64,000 nucleotides of DNA. Source: Sansalvadorimonas sp965221135. Lineage in GTDB: Bacteria; Pseudomonadota; Gammaproteobacteria; Pseudomonadales; Endozoicomonadaceae. This document shows, one piece after another, positions 42,692 to 51,041 of this stretch; positions within the stretch are counted from its first letter, which is position 1, and each line of letters begins with the position of its first letter. The stretch is taken from assembly GCA_965221135.1 (NCBI GenBank), contig CBDCRZ010000106.1, positions 806,001 through 870,000 of the forward strand, read 5' to 3'. Both the position numbers and the translations under genes were made by a program. The notes beneath the pieces were generated by a model, which saw only the letters and a program-made list of their open reading frames with translations, had not been told where the DNA came from and searched no databases.

Positions 42692-44509
42692 TTACTGCTC
42701 GTCGAGGAAGCTGCGCAGGTGGTCGGAGCGTGTAGGGTGACGCAGTTTGCGCAGAGCCTTGGCTTCGATCTGACGGATACGCTCACGGGTTACGTCGAAC
42801 TGCTTGCCGACTTCTTCCAGAGTGTGGTCAGTGTTCATGTCGATACCGAAACGCATACGCAGCACCTTGGCTTCCCGGGCAGTCAGGCCACCCAGTACGC
42901 TGCGGGTTGCTTCACGCAGACCTTCAGATGTTGCAGAGTCCACAGGAGAGTGGATGGTGGTATCTTCAATGAAGTCGCCCAGGTGGGAGTCTTCATCATC
43001 ACCAATGGGCGTCTCCATGGAGATCGGCTCTTTGGCGATTTTCAGAACCTTGCGAATCTTGTCTTCCGGCATCTCCATACGCTCAGCCAGTTCTTCCGGA
43101 GTGGGTTCGCGACCCATTTCCTGAAGCATCTGACGAGAGATACGGTTCAGTTTGTTGATGGTCTCAATCATGTGCACCGGAATACGGATGGTGCGGGCCT
43201 GGTCCGCGATAGAGCGGGTGATGGCCTGACGAATCCACCAGGTGGCATAGGTTGAGAACTTGTAACCGCGGCGGTATTCAAACTTATCTACAGCCTTCAT
43301 CAGGCCGATGTTGCCTTCCTGGATCAGATCAAGGAATTGCAGGCCGCGGTTGGTGTACTTCTTTGCGATGGAGATAACCAGACGCAGGTTGGCTTCTACC
43401 ATCTCTTTCTTGGCACGACGGGCACGGGCTTCGCCAATAGACATCTGACGGTTAATGTCTTTGATGTCAGGCAGTGGCAGGCCGATGTCGTCTTCTACAG
43501 CTTTCAGCTTGCGCTGGGCACGCAGGATTTCAACACGCTGAGCTTGAAGGCTGGCAGCATTGTTGGGGTTGTCTTTACACAGTTGATCCAGCCACTCCAG
43601 ATTGCTCTCGTTGCCTGGGAAGGCAGCCAGGAAGACCTTACGAGGCAGTTTGGCGCGACGGATACACAGTTGCATGACGGCACGCTCATTGGAGCGGATC
43701 TGGTCCAGAGCGTTACGCACCCGGAAGATCATCAGGTCGGTAACGCGTGGAATCAGCTTGATAGCTACAAACAGCTCGGCAGCAGCGCTCAGAGCGGCTT
43801 TAGCTTCCGGGCTCTTGCGGCCGTGTTTCTCGATAGCGGCAGCAGCGGTTTCGTGAGCTTCAAAGAGTTCGCCAAAACGGATGCGGGCTTCTTCGGGATC
43901 CGGGCCGGTGTTCTCTTCTTCCTCATCGTCGTCATCATCGCTGGCTTCGCCATTAGGGATGACAGGCGCAGGGATGGGGATGTCTGGTTCGGGATCAATG
44001 TAACCGCTGAACAGATCGGTCAGACGACCTTCTTCTTCAACGATACGGTAGTAGTCACTCAGGATAAGCTGAATAGTTCCAGGGAAGTGCGCCAGAGCTG
44101 TGAATACTTCACGCTGGCCTTCTTCAATGCGTTTGGCGATTTTGATTTCGCCTTCACGGGTCAGCAGTTCCACGGTGCCCATTTCACGCATGTACATGCG
44201 CACAGGGTCGGTGGTGCGACCAGCTTCCTGTTCAACGGCGGCCAGAGCTGCAGCGGCTTCTTCTGCTGCATCTTCGTCCGCGCTGGAGTTTTCCTCGTCA
44301 CCGAGCAGAAGCGCATCGCTGTCGGGAGCCGATTCAAAGACCTGGATACCCATGTCATTGATCATGCGGATAATGTCTTCAACCTGTTCCGGATCAGATA
44401 TATCATCCGGCAAGTGGTCGTTGACCTCCGCATAGGTCAGGTAGCCCTGTTCCTTACCTCGGCTGATCAGTTCTTTCAGTCGGGATTGTTGTTGAGAATT
44501 TGCGGACAT
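42692..44509 (-). CDS. rpoD: Primary sigma factor RpoD
   Basis: RpoD directs RNA polymerase to housekeeping promoters. The protein has 605 residues. Region 1.1 starts QQQSRLKELISRGKEQGYLTY. An acidic non-conserved insert with DDDDDEEEE lies near residue 195. Regions 2.1-2.4 contain KKYTNRGLQFLDLIQEGN and YATWWIRQAITRSIADQART. Region 4.2 has LEEVGKQFDVTRERIRQIEA, and the end is HPTRSDHLRSFLDEQ. It is the last gene of the rpsU-dnaG-rpoD operon. Confidence 0.99.
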   Translation of the reverse strand: MSANSQQQSRLKELISRGKEQGYLTYAEVNDHLPDDISDPEQVEDIIRMINDMGIQVFESAPDSDALLLGDEENSSADEDAAEEAAAALAAVEQEAGRTTDPVRMYMREMGTVELLTREGEIKIAKRIEEGQREVFTALAHFPGTIQLILSDYYRIVEEEGRLTDLFSGYIDPEPDIPIPAPVIPNGEASDDDDDEEEENTGPDPEEARIRFGELFEAHETAAAAIEKHGRKSPEAKAALSAAAELFVAIKLIPRVTDLMIFRVRNALDQIRSNERAVMQLCIRRAKLPRKVFLAAFPGNESNLEWLDQLCKDNPNNAASLQAQRVEILRAQRKLKAVEDDIGLPLPDIKDINRQMSIGEARARRAKKEMVEANLRLVISIAKKYTNRGLQFLDLIQEGNIGLMKAVDKFEYRRGYKFSTYATWWIRQAITRSIADQARTIRIPVHMIETINKLNRISRQMLQEMGREPTPEELAERMEMPEDKIRKVLKIAKEPISMETPIGDDEDSHLGDFIEDTTIHSPVDSATSEGLREATRSVLGGLTAREAKVLRMRFGIDMNTDHTLEEVGKQFDVTRERIRQIEAKALRKLRHPTRSDHLRSFLDEQ

Positions 44510-44605
44510 ATCAACCCTTTAACAGCGAGACCCTTTCACAACGAAATGTTCCCGGCGCTTTTGACAGTAAGCGGGCAATTATAGCCTAAAGGCTTTCCTA
44601 TATGC

Positions 44606-44744
44606 TATATGCCGAATAAGACTACCCGGCATATAAACCAGGAGTGGAATGTTCTTTGGCTTCCCTTCGCCTGGATTGCCTTCCATCATGGCAACCTCTG
44701 AGATGACTGAGGCCGATACCTTAACAACGCTATAGCGTCGTTAA
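44606..44744. repeat. Two inverted repeats between dnaG and rpoD
   Basis: The 299-bp gap holds two structures. TATATGCCG (44606-44614) and CGGCATATA (44627-44635) form one. TTAACAACGC (44721-44730) and GCGTCGTTAA (44735-44744) form a near-perfect 24-bp palindrome around TATA. In E. coli the same gap holds an RNA processing site and rpoD promoters. Neither repeat has a T run. Confidence 0.6.
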
Positions 44745-44808
44745 GTTGTATAACAGTCACCGGGAATATATTTATTGGGTCGTTAAACCCGCAATTCAAG
44801 GGAGTTTA

Positions 44809-46776
44809 TCATTTTTTTTGTTTTTTTTCTTCCTGCTCACGTCGTTTTCTCTCAGTAATCAGTTTCATTCGTTCTTTTGCGCTGAGGTTTTCTGGCTCAG
44901 TCCAGGTTTTATCTTTTAGGCGTCGTATACAATCAGCAAACACCTGTTCTGCATTATCCGTCGATAAATCACGCTTCATCAACGCCATTAACTCTACCCC
45001 TAACTGTGTACCATGCCAGCAGCCAAGTACACCATGTGCGCTGGATACAGGGTTTTTACGCAGGGAATCCGTCAATGTTATCAGATTTCGCATATGCTCA
45101 TCGTCACTTTCTTTCGGCAGGCTTTCATCTTGTAATGTCTGCGCAAGGTCCGGGCGATTCAGTAACAGGTACAGTGCACGTTGAGCATGGCTTAAAGGCT
45201 GGCGTGCAACCCGGTTACCAATGCTTTGACGTTTAGGTGGGCTGTTCCAGTTTTGAGTGTTGCCTGAGTTTGTTTCTGTGTGCCAGTTGTCGGCTGGAGT
45301 GAAACTTGCTGCCTCATATTCCGGGTGTGCAGATTCTTGTGTCTGATAAGAGCTACTTGCTGTTTCTGGTTGCTGGTTGTGCCACTTTTTTTGTATATGA
45401 CCAGAGTTGTTAGCTGTGCTTTGGCTTGAGTTATGACTGGCGGTATATGTACGGCTGGCGGCCTGCGGTGTGCTTTGCACAATAGACGAAACTGTTTCAG
45501 TACCCAGGTCACTGATCTCACCCAGCTTCTTCAGCATCAGGCTTTTAAAGGTACCGGCTGGCAGCTTGTGAATATAGGGTGTGACCTTGTGAACCAGACG
45601 CGCCTTTCCATCTAAGGTGGTGATATCAATTTCATCTTCAAAGTGACGGAAGAAATAATCATCAAAAGGCAGTGCCTGGGTTTTGTCTTTCAGGCGATCG
45701 AGGAAGGCATTGGCGCCTTCTGTGCGAACGATGGAATCCGGATCTTCTCCTTGAGGCAGGAACAGGAAGCGAATCTGGCGGCCGTCATCCATAACCGGCA
45801 GGGCGTTTTCCAGTGCTCGCCACGCAGCCTGACGACCGGCGTTATCGCCATCAAAGCAGAAGGTGGTCTGGCTGGTGTGGCGGAAGATCTGGTTCAGGTG
45901 CTCAGAAGTGGTGGCTGTGCCCAGGGTCGCAACGGCATTGGTGATGCCTTGCTGGGCAAGGGCAATGACATCCATATAGCCTTCTACCACGAGAATCTGG
46001 CTAAGGTCGCGATTAGCCTGTCGTGCTTCGTAAAGGCCATAGAGTTCACGGCCCTTGGAGAAGACCGGGGTTTCTGGCGAGTTCAGGTATTTGGGTTTCT
46101 CGTCACCGAGTACCCGGCCACCAAAGGCGACCACGCGCCCACGCTGGTCTCGAATCGGGAAGATGATCCGGTCGCGAAAACGGTCGTAAGTGGATTTGCG
46201 TTCTTCGTTCTCAACAATAAGACCTGCATCCAGCAGAAGCTGGCTGCGCTCTGGGGTGTTGCCCAGAGCCTTCATCATATTGTCCCACCCCGGCGGTGCG
46301 TAGCCCAGTTGGAAACCTTCTATGGTGGTGGCGTTCAGGCCGCGTTTTTGAAGGTAGTCGCTGGCTTGTGCGGAGAGGTCGTGTCCTTTCAGTTGTTCGG
46401 TGTACCAGGCCGTGGCTTTGGCTAACAGCTTATAAAGAGAGTCATAGCGTTCCCGCTTTTGTGAGGCACCAGAAGCTTCACGGGGTACCTGCATGCCTGC
46501 GCGATGGGCCAGGGTTTCTACCGCTTCAGGGAAGTCGATATGGTCATGGTCCATCACAAAGCCGACAGCGTTGCCGCTGGCACCACAGCCAAAGCAGTAA
46601 TAGAACTGTTTGTCCTGGTTGGCGGTAAAAGACGGCGACTTCTCTTTATGGAAAGGGCAGAGAGCTTGATGGTTGCGTCCGGCTTTTTTCAGGGTAATAC
46701 GTTCTCCCACCACATCGATAATATCGGTGCGGGCGAGGAGGTCATCAATAAAGCTTTGGGGGATTAGTCCGGCCAT
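44809..46776 (-). CDS. dnaG: DNA primase DnaG
   Basis: DnaG makes the RNA primers for DNA replication. The protein has 655 residues. The zinc-binding domain has CPFHKEKSPSF and FYYCFGCGASGNAV. The TOPRIM core has VVEGYMDVIALAQQG and FCFDGDNAGRQAAWRA. A Ser/Asn/Gln-rich linker of about 100 residues from about 430, longer than in E. coli, joins the core to the C-terminal DnaB-binding domain. The tail is Lys-rich. The ribosome site is weak, in keeping with the low synthesis of primase in this operon. Confidence 0.98.
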   Translation of the reverse strand: MAGLIPQSFIDDLLARTDIIDVVGERITLKKAGRNHQALCPFHKEKSPSFTANQDKQFYYCFGCGASGNAVGFVMDHDHIDFPEAVETLAHRAGMQVPREASGASQKRERYDSLYKLLAKATAWYTEQLKGHDLSAQASDYLQKRGLNATTIEGFQLGYAPPGWDNMMKALGNTPERSQLLLDAGLIVENEERKSTYDRFRDRIIFPIRDQRGRVVAFGGRVLGDEKPKYLNSPETPVFSKGRELYGLYEARQANRDLSQILVVEGYMDVIALAQQGITNAVATLGTATTSEHLNQIFRHTSQTTFCFDGDNAGRQAAWRALENALPVMDDGRQIRFLFLPQGEDPDSIVRTEGANAFLDRLKDKTQALPFDDYFFRHFEDEIDITTLDGKARLVHKVTPYIHKLPAGTFKSLMLKKLGEISDLGTETVSSIVQSTPQAASRTYTASHNSSQSTANNSGHIQKKWHNQQPETASSSYQTQESAHPEYEAASFTPADNWHTETNSGNTQNWNSPPKRQSIGNRVARQPLSHAQRALYLLLNRPDLAQTLQDESLPKESDDEHMRNLITLTDSLRKNPVSSAHGVLGCWHGTQLGVELMALMKRDLSTDNAEQVFADCIRRLKDKTWTEPENLSAKERMKLITERKRREQEEKKQKK

Positions 46777-46973
46777 AAATAAGAAGTGCTGCAGGTTATT
46801 AAGATCAAGGTATCACGTCACGTCGGCTTTGTCTGACGCTTGTGTTGTACTTTATTTGTGGTGGCAGGTTTGTGGCGGCGGTAGGGCTGGCGTGTGGACT
46901 ATGCAGAAGATAATAGTCTGAACAGCTTGTTGTAAAGGCGTGTTTGGGTATTGCGGGGGTAGAGCTTATCGAG

Positions 46974-47038
46974 AGGGGCAACCCCTACAGAAACCACAGA
47001 CTGAATGACATCCTGTCACACTCTGTTTGTGGTCTCTG
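46974..47038 (-). terminator. Attenuator-like stem-loops between rpsU and dnaG
   Basis: CAGAAACCACAGA (46988-47000) pairs imperfectly with TCTGTTTGTGGTCTCTG (47022-47038) around TGACA/TGTCA. A second stem, AGGGG/CCCCT at 46974-46986, follows in the direction of transcription. In E. coli a terminator lowers dnaG relative to rpsU in this gap. The rest of the 339-bp gap shows nothing clear. Confidence 0.55.
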
Positions 47039-47115
47039 TAAGAATCTTTTGGTCTATTGCTTCCGTGCTGAACAGAAAATCCGCTGATCAGGTTGGAGAA
47101 TATTCCGGCGCTGAA

Positions 47116-47331
47116 TTAATACAGACGCTCGCGACGACGTTGCTCGCGCTGCAGTTTCTTCAGATGGCGCTTGACTGCTGCTGCTGCTTGACGCTTACGC
47201 ACTGCAGTCGGCTTCTCGTAGTGTTCGCGACGACGAACCTCCGAGAGTACACCGGCTTTTTCACAGCTGCGCTTAAAGCGTCGCAGGGCAATATCAAAGG
47301 GTTCATTTTCTTTAACTTTGACAGCAGGCAT
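47116..47331 (-). CDS. rpsU: Ribosomal protein S21
   Basis: S21 joins the 30S subunit late and aids initiation. The protein has 71 residues, the standard length, and is very basic: MPAVKVKENEPFDIALRRFK, then CEKAGVLSEVRRREHYEKP and RRRERLY. AAGGTGAGG lies before the start. It heads the rpsU-dnaG-rpoD operon and diverges from tsaD, the usual arrangement. Confidence 0.98.
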   Translation of the reverse strand: MPAVKVKENEPFDIALRRFKRSCEKAGVLSEVRRREHYEKPTAVRKRQAAAAVKRHLKKLQREQRRRERLY

Positions 47332-47688
47332 GCGGGCCTCACCTTCCTTATATATCTAATGGTTTAAAGTAGTCGAGGATCGACTCGCAAAGTACCCAAC
47401 AGGATAGAAGGGTATCCGCAAAGGCGCGAATTTTAGAGGTGTAAGGGGGGCGGGTCAATAGCCAACTGTCAAGTGGTTGTGACATTGTGGTTAGTGGCCG
47501 AACGCAGCCTGTTGCCGTCATTCAAGGGTTTGTCGTTCAGGTCTGCGCTGGCTAGAGCCTCCGGAGGGCTCTGGCGAAGGGTGCTGGGGATGTGAGTGTG
47601 AGTTTTGCTCTGGCTTTGAGGGATTCTGTACAGCGGCCTTCGGCCGGATTATCATTTGCCGCCCAAATCTTAGAGATAGCCCCACCCC
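47332..47688. promoter_or_regulatory. Divergent promoter region of rpsU and tsaD
   Basis: This 357-bp gap must hold the promoters of both operons. I see an imperfect stem, AGAGCC and GGCTCT around TCCGGAG near 47552-47570, but no promoter clear enough to place. Confidence 0.4.
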
Positions 47689-48711
47689 ATGAAGGTTCTC
47701 GGTATTGAAACCTCCTGCGACGAAACAGGTATTGCCCTCTACGACAGTGAAAGGGGTCTGCTAGCTGATGCCCTGTACAGTCAGATTGAGATGCACAATG
47801 ACTATGGTGGTGTGGTGCCGGAACTGGCCTCCCGTGACCATGTGCGCCGGGTGCTGCCTCTGATTAATGAGGTGATGAACCAGGCTGGTTGTACCCAGTC
47901 AGATGTTGATGCCATTGCCTACACCCGTGGCCCCGGCCTGATTGGCGCCTTGATGGTGGGTTCGGCAATAGCCAAGTCGATTGCCTGGGCCTGGGATATT
48001 CCGGTAATGGGCGTACACCATATGGAAGGTCACCTGTTGGCTCCCATGCTGGAAGATAATCCGCCGGCTTTTCCTTTTGTGGCGCTGCTGGTTTCTGGCG
48101 GGCATACCCAGCTGGTGGAAGTGGAAGGTATTGGCTCATACAAGCTTCTGGGTGAATCTCTGGATGATGCGGCCGGTGAAGCATTTGATAAGGCGGCGAT
48201 GATGCTCGGCTTGAATTACCCCGGCGGACCTCGTATTGCAGCTTTGGCGGAAAGTGGTGAGCAGGGGCGTTTTCGTTTCCCTCGCCCTATGACCGACCGT
48301 CCAGGTCTGGATTTCAGTTTCAGTGGTTTGAAAACTTTCACCCTTAATAAGGTTGCGGAACACGGAGGTAAAGAGTGTGATGATCAGACTCGTGCGGATA
48401 TCGCCCGTGCCTTTGAAGAGGCTGTTGTAGAAACCCTGGCTATTAAGTGTCGTCGTGCTTTGCGACAGACAGGAATGAAGCATCTGGTGATTGCCGGTGG
48501 TGTGAGTGCCAATAAGCGTTTGCGGGCGCGTTTGGAAGAGACGGTGGCTGGTGAAAAGTCATCTTTGTTTTATGCTCGTCCTGCTTTCTGTACCGACAAT
48601 GGCGCCATGATTGCTTATGCAGGCACCCAGCGACTTGTAGCTGGTCAGCTTGATAAGCCTGGTATTCGTCCTCTCCCCCGCTGGCCGCTGGCTGAGCTGG
48701 ATGCGATTTAG
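47689..48711 (+). CDS. tsaD: tRNA threonylcarbamoyladenosine synthase subunit TsaD
   Basis: TsaD transfers the threonylcarbamoyl group to A37 of ANN-decoding tRNAs, with TsaB and TsaE. The protein has 340 residues. It starts KVLGIETSCDETGIALYD. The metal ligands lie in VHHMEGHLLAP, the nucleotide loop in LVSGGHTQLV, and the final motif in FCTDNGAMIAYAG. The ribosome site before the ATG is poor. Confidence 0.98.
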   Translation: MKVLGIETSCDETGIALYDSERGLLADALYSQIEMHNDYGGVVPELASRDHVRRVLPLINEVMNQAGCTQSDVDAIAYTRGPGLIGALMVGSAIAKSIAWAWDIPVMGVHHMEGHLLAPMLEDNPPAFPFVALLVSGGHTQLVEVEGIGSYKLLGESLDDAAGEAFDKAAMMLGLNYPGGPRIAALAESGEQGRFRFPRPMTDRPGLDFSFSGLKTFTLNKVAEHGGKECDDQTRADIARAFEEAVVETLAIKCRRALRQTGMKHLVIAGGVSANKRLRARLEETVAGEKSSLFYARPAFCTDNGAMIAYAGTQRLVAGQLDKPGIRPLPRWPLAELDAI

Positions 48712-48754
48712 CTTTTCTTTTGTTAGCTTGGTTTTCTTAAACTCTGAGGTGGAT

Positions 48755-49126
48755 ATGGATAAGGTTCTGATCAGTGATCTTTATGTTGAAGCGGTGATAG
48801 GCTTTTATCACTGGGAGCATGAGGATACTCAGCCATTGATCCTGGACTTGGAGCTGGGAACGGATTTCAGCGATGCGTTTACCAGTGATGACTTGGGCGA
48901 TGCCCTTAACTATGCCGAGATTCGCCGTAAGGTGAAGGTGTTGTGTCAGGAAAGCCGTTATCATTTGCTGGAACGTTTGGCCGGGGCTGTGCTGGAAACC
49001 GTTTTTAAGAGTTTCCCTGTGACCGATGTGCGTTTGAAAATCCGCAAACCTCATGCGTTACGTGATGGTATTGCCGGAATCGAGACATTCCGTACCCGTG
49101 AGCAGATGGGTATTGCGCTTCCCTGA
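48755..49126 (+). CDS. folB: Dihydroneopterin aldolase FolB
   Basis: FolB cleaves dihydroneopterin to hydroxymethyl-dihydropterin in folate synthesis. The protein has 123 residues. It begins MDKVLISDLYVEAVIGFYHWE, with the active-site Glu in this segment, and keeps DLGDALNYAEIRRKV and the catalytic Lys in LKIRKPHALRD. GAGG precedes the ATG at 48755. It is followed directly by folK, its pathway partner. Confidence 0.96.
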   Translation: MDKVLISDLYVEAVIGFYHWEHEDTQPLILDLELGTDFSDAFTSDDLGDALNYAEIRRKVKVLCQESRYHLLERLAGAVLETVFKSFPVTDVRLKIRKPHALRDGIAGIETFRTREQMGIALP

Positions 49127-49173
49127 TTGCTCTTGATGAATAGTTGCTCCGAATCTTCAAAGGATTGAATGCA

Positions 49174-49638
49174 TTGAAGTACCGTTATCTGGTTGGTCTT
49201 GGCAGTAATGAGCGGGCAGAGCAACAGCTGCCGGCGATGATAGAGTCTCTTCTGACCGAGTTTGGTGAGATCCGTTTAAGCCCTGTATGTAAGACAGAGG
49301 CTGTTAGTTCTGCCGGAGTGATTCTTGATTCCGAGTATTTGAACGCTGTTGCCAGTTTTGAGAGTGATCTGTCTTCGGAAGAACTTCGTGACTGGTGTAA
49401 AACAGTTGAGGCCCGTTTAGGGCGAGTGCGACCTTCTTCCTTATGTGCTGCGGATATGGATATTCTGCTTTGCTCTGCTGATGAGTTTTCTCTGTCCGAT
49501 TTGGGTGAGATTGAGGAACCTTATTTTCAGCCTTTGGCTAGAGCTGTGGTTTCTCAAACTTCGGATATTTCTGGCTCGGTGGAGCTGTTTTTAGTGGATG
49601 GACGATCTGTAGGGCATTCTTTGAAAACTTTGAGATAA
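49174..49638 (+). CDS. folK: Divergent FolK-like protein (HPPK)
   Basis: HPPK attaches pyrophosphate to hydroxymethyl-dihydropterin before FolP. This protein has 154 residues. It keeps YLVGLGSNERAEQQLPAM at the N-terminus, YLNAVASFES in the middle and the metal-binding DMDILL. However, the E. coli stretch RWGPRTLDLDI is shortened here to SLCAADMDI. The HPR-x-x-R-x-FVL segment is also absent, replaced by YFQPLARAV. The start is probably the TTG at 49174, nine bases after AAAGGA. Its place next to folB supports a folate role, but the lost arginines make normal activity doubtful. Confidence 0.7.
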   Translation: MKYRYLVGLGSNERAEQQLPAMIESLLTEFGEIRLSPVCKTEAVSSAGVILDSEYLNAVASFESDLSSEELRDWCKTVEARLGRVRPSSLCAADMDILLCSADEFSLSDLGEIEEPYFQPLARAVVSQTSDISGSVELFLVDGRSVGHSLKTLR

Positions 49639-49654
49639 GCCAGCTGGCTTATCT
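49633..49654 (+). terminator. Palindromic terminator overlapping the folK stop
   Basis: AGATAAGCCAG and CTGGCTTATCT form a perfect 22-bp palindrome that includes the folK stop codon, followed by TTTG. It may end the tsaD-folB-folK transcript. Confidence 0.7.
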
Positions 49655-49763
49655 TTGTTCCGGGGCGGGTTCGGGCAGCTGTTTACGCTCCGGCAACACA
49701 TCCCAGTATTGAGTCGATATCGGGTCATCCTGACCTTTGAAACAGCAAACCGAACCCTCCTCT

Positions 49764-49791
49764 CTTTAAGTTTCAGTCTTTAAGTTTCAGT
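49764..49791. repeat. Perfect 14-bp tandem duplication at the cca stop codon
   Basis: CTTTAAGTTTCAGT occurs twice in direct succession. The inner copy contains the end of cca (Glu-Thr-stop on the minus strand), and the outer copy repeats it just downstream. Confidence 0.92.
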
Positions 49792-50916
49792 GCGCGCCTC
49801 TATGTTCTTTAGGCGGGTGTTGTTGATTTCTTCTGCCAACTCTTTTCCTTTGAAACCTTGTTTTATCAGCGCTTGTACATCGACCTCTTTGCAGCTTTCC
49901 AAATCTTGTTTCAATGTTTCTGAGAGTTCTGGCTGGGCTTGTTTGCTCTGCTGTTTGTCTATTGTGCTGAAGATTCTTGCTGCTTCCAGAATGGACTCAA
50001 AACGTTCCTGTCTGCGAAAGCCGTCCATTGTTTGCAGCAGCTTTAGTCTGTTGGCTGGAGTCACTGGCTCTGAGGTTAACCATTCGGGAAGAACTTTGCT
50101 GGTGATTTCTGCCACTTCCTTAAACAGTGTGGGCACCTTCATACGCTTGCAGAGAGCTTTTACATTTTGGGTGTTGTTAGCAGTGCAGATAGCTGTCGCA
50201 AAGCGCACTATGGCAGATTGTTGTTCCTGAGCGGAGAGGTTGAGAGCTTGTGCTGATGGAGAGTCTGTTGTCTGAAACAGCTCATCAACCTCAGGCATGA
50301 CAACCTTCAGTGCGTGGCATTGTGAAAGTGCCTGGAAATACAGTGCGGGAGTGTCGCTTTCCAGTGCTCGATGGGTTTCTTGCCAGACACGTTCGGCAAC
50401 CAGCCAGGCAGCTTCTCCTTCAGCAACCATATCCTGCATCAGTATCAAAGTTTCTGGTGCGATGGTGAAACCTTGTTGTGCAAAACGTGCTGCAAAGCGG
50501 GCTACACGAAGAATGCGCAGAGGGTCTTCACGGAATGCGGGGGAGACATGGCGGAGTATTTTGTTTTCAAGGTCTTGCTGGCCGTTGTAGGGGTCGACCA
50601 GTTTGCCGTTGTCGTCTTTGGCGATGGCATTAATGGTCAGGTCACGACGAAGAAGATCTTCTTCGAGAGTGATGTTGGGTGAGGTATGAAAGACAAACCC
50701 GGAATAGCCATGGCCGGACTTTCGTTCGGTACGGGCCAGGGCATATTCTTCGTGGGTTTTGGGGTGGAGAAAGACGGGGAAATCCTGGCCGACGGGGCGA
50801 AACCCCTGGTCGGCCATCTGTTCCGGTGTGGCACCGGTGACGACCCAGTCCCGGTCTTTGACCGGGAGCCCGAGGAGTTCGTCGCGTACTGCGCCGCCAA
50901 CCAGAAAGATATCCAT
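49780..50916 (-). CDS. cca: tRNA nucleotidyltransferase (CCA-adding enzyme)
   Basis: Cca adds or repairs the CCA end of tRNAs. The protein has 378 residues. It starts with the polymerase motif IFLVGGAVRDELLGLPVKDRDWVV with its catalytic Asp pair. DLLRRDLTINAIAKD and REDPLRILRVARFAARFA follow. The E. coli enzyme is longer (412 residues) and has an HD phosphohydrolase domain with HPEIDxGxH after the MPEVDELF position; here that motif is missing, so the HD domain seems lost or degenerate. GGAG lies four bases before the ATG. A tandem duplication covers the stop codon. Confidence 0.95.
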   Translation of the reverse strand: MDIFLVGGAVRDELLGLPVKDRDWVVTGATPEQMADQGFRPVGQDFPVFLHPKTHEEYALARTERKSGHGYSGFVFHTSPNITLEEDLLRRDLTINAIAKDDNGKLVDPYNGQQDLENKILRHVSPAFREDPLRILRVARFAARFAQQGFTIAPETLILMQDMVAEGEAAWLVAERVWQETHRALESDTPALYFQALSQCHALKVVMPEVDELFQTTDSPSAQALNLSAQEQQSAIVRFATAICTANNTQNVKALCKRMKVPTLFKEVAEITSKVLPEWLTSEPVTPANRLKLLQTMDGFRRQERFESILEAARIFSTIDKQQSKQAQPELSETLKQDLESCKEVDVQALIKQGFKGKELAEEINNTRLKNIEARTET

Positions 50917-50971
50917 GAAACTCCTGCTACTGAGTGGTTATAAAACCGTCATAATCGCATATATGGAGGAG

Positions 50972-51041
50972 GATATTAATCGAGTCTTATGAGTCGGGTG
51001 CTATTAATCGGATCTTATTAATCAACCGTTACTAATCAAGT
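50972..51041. repeat. 14-bp tandem repeat across the pilB stop codon, five copies
   Basis: Five units of the type GCTATTAATCGGAT, with variation, follow each other in strict 14-bp steps (50972, 50986, 51000, 51014, 51028). The last copy contains the pilB stop codon, read on the minus strand, so the array grew outward from the end of pilB. Confidence 0.85.
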
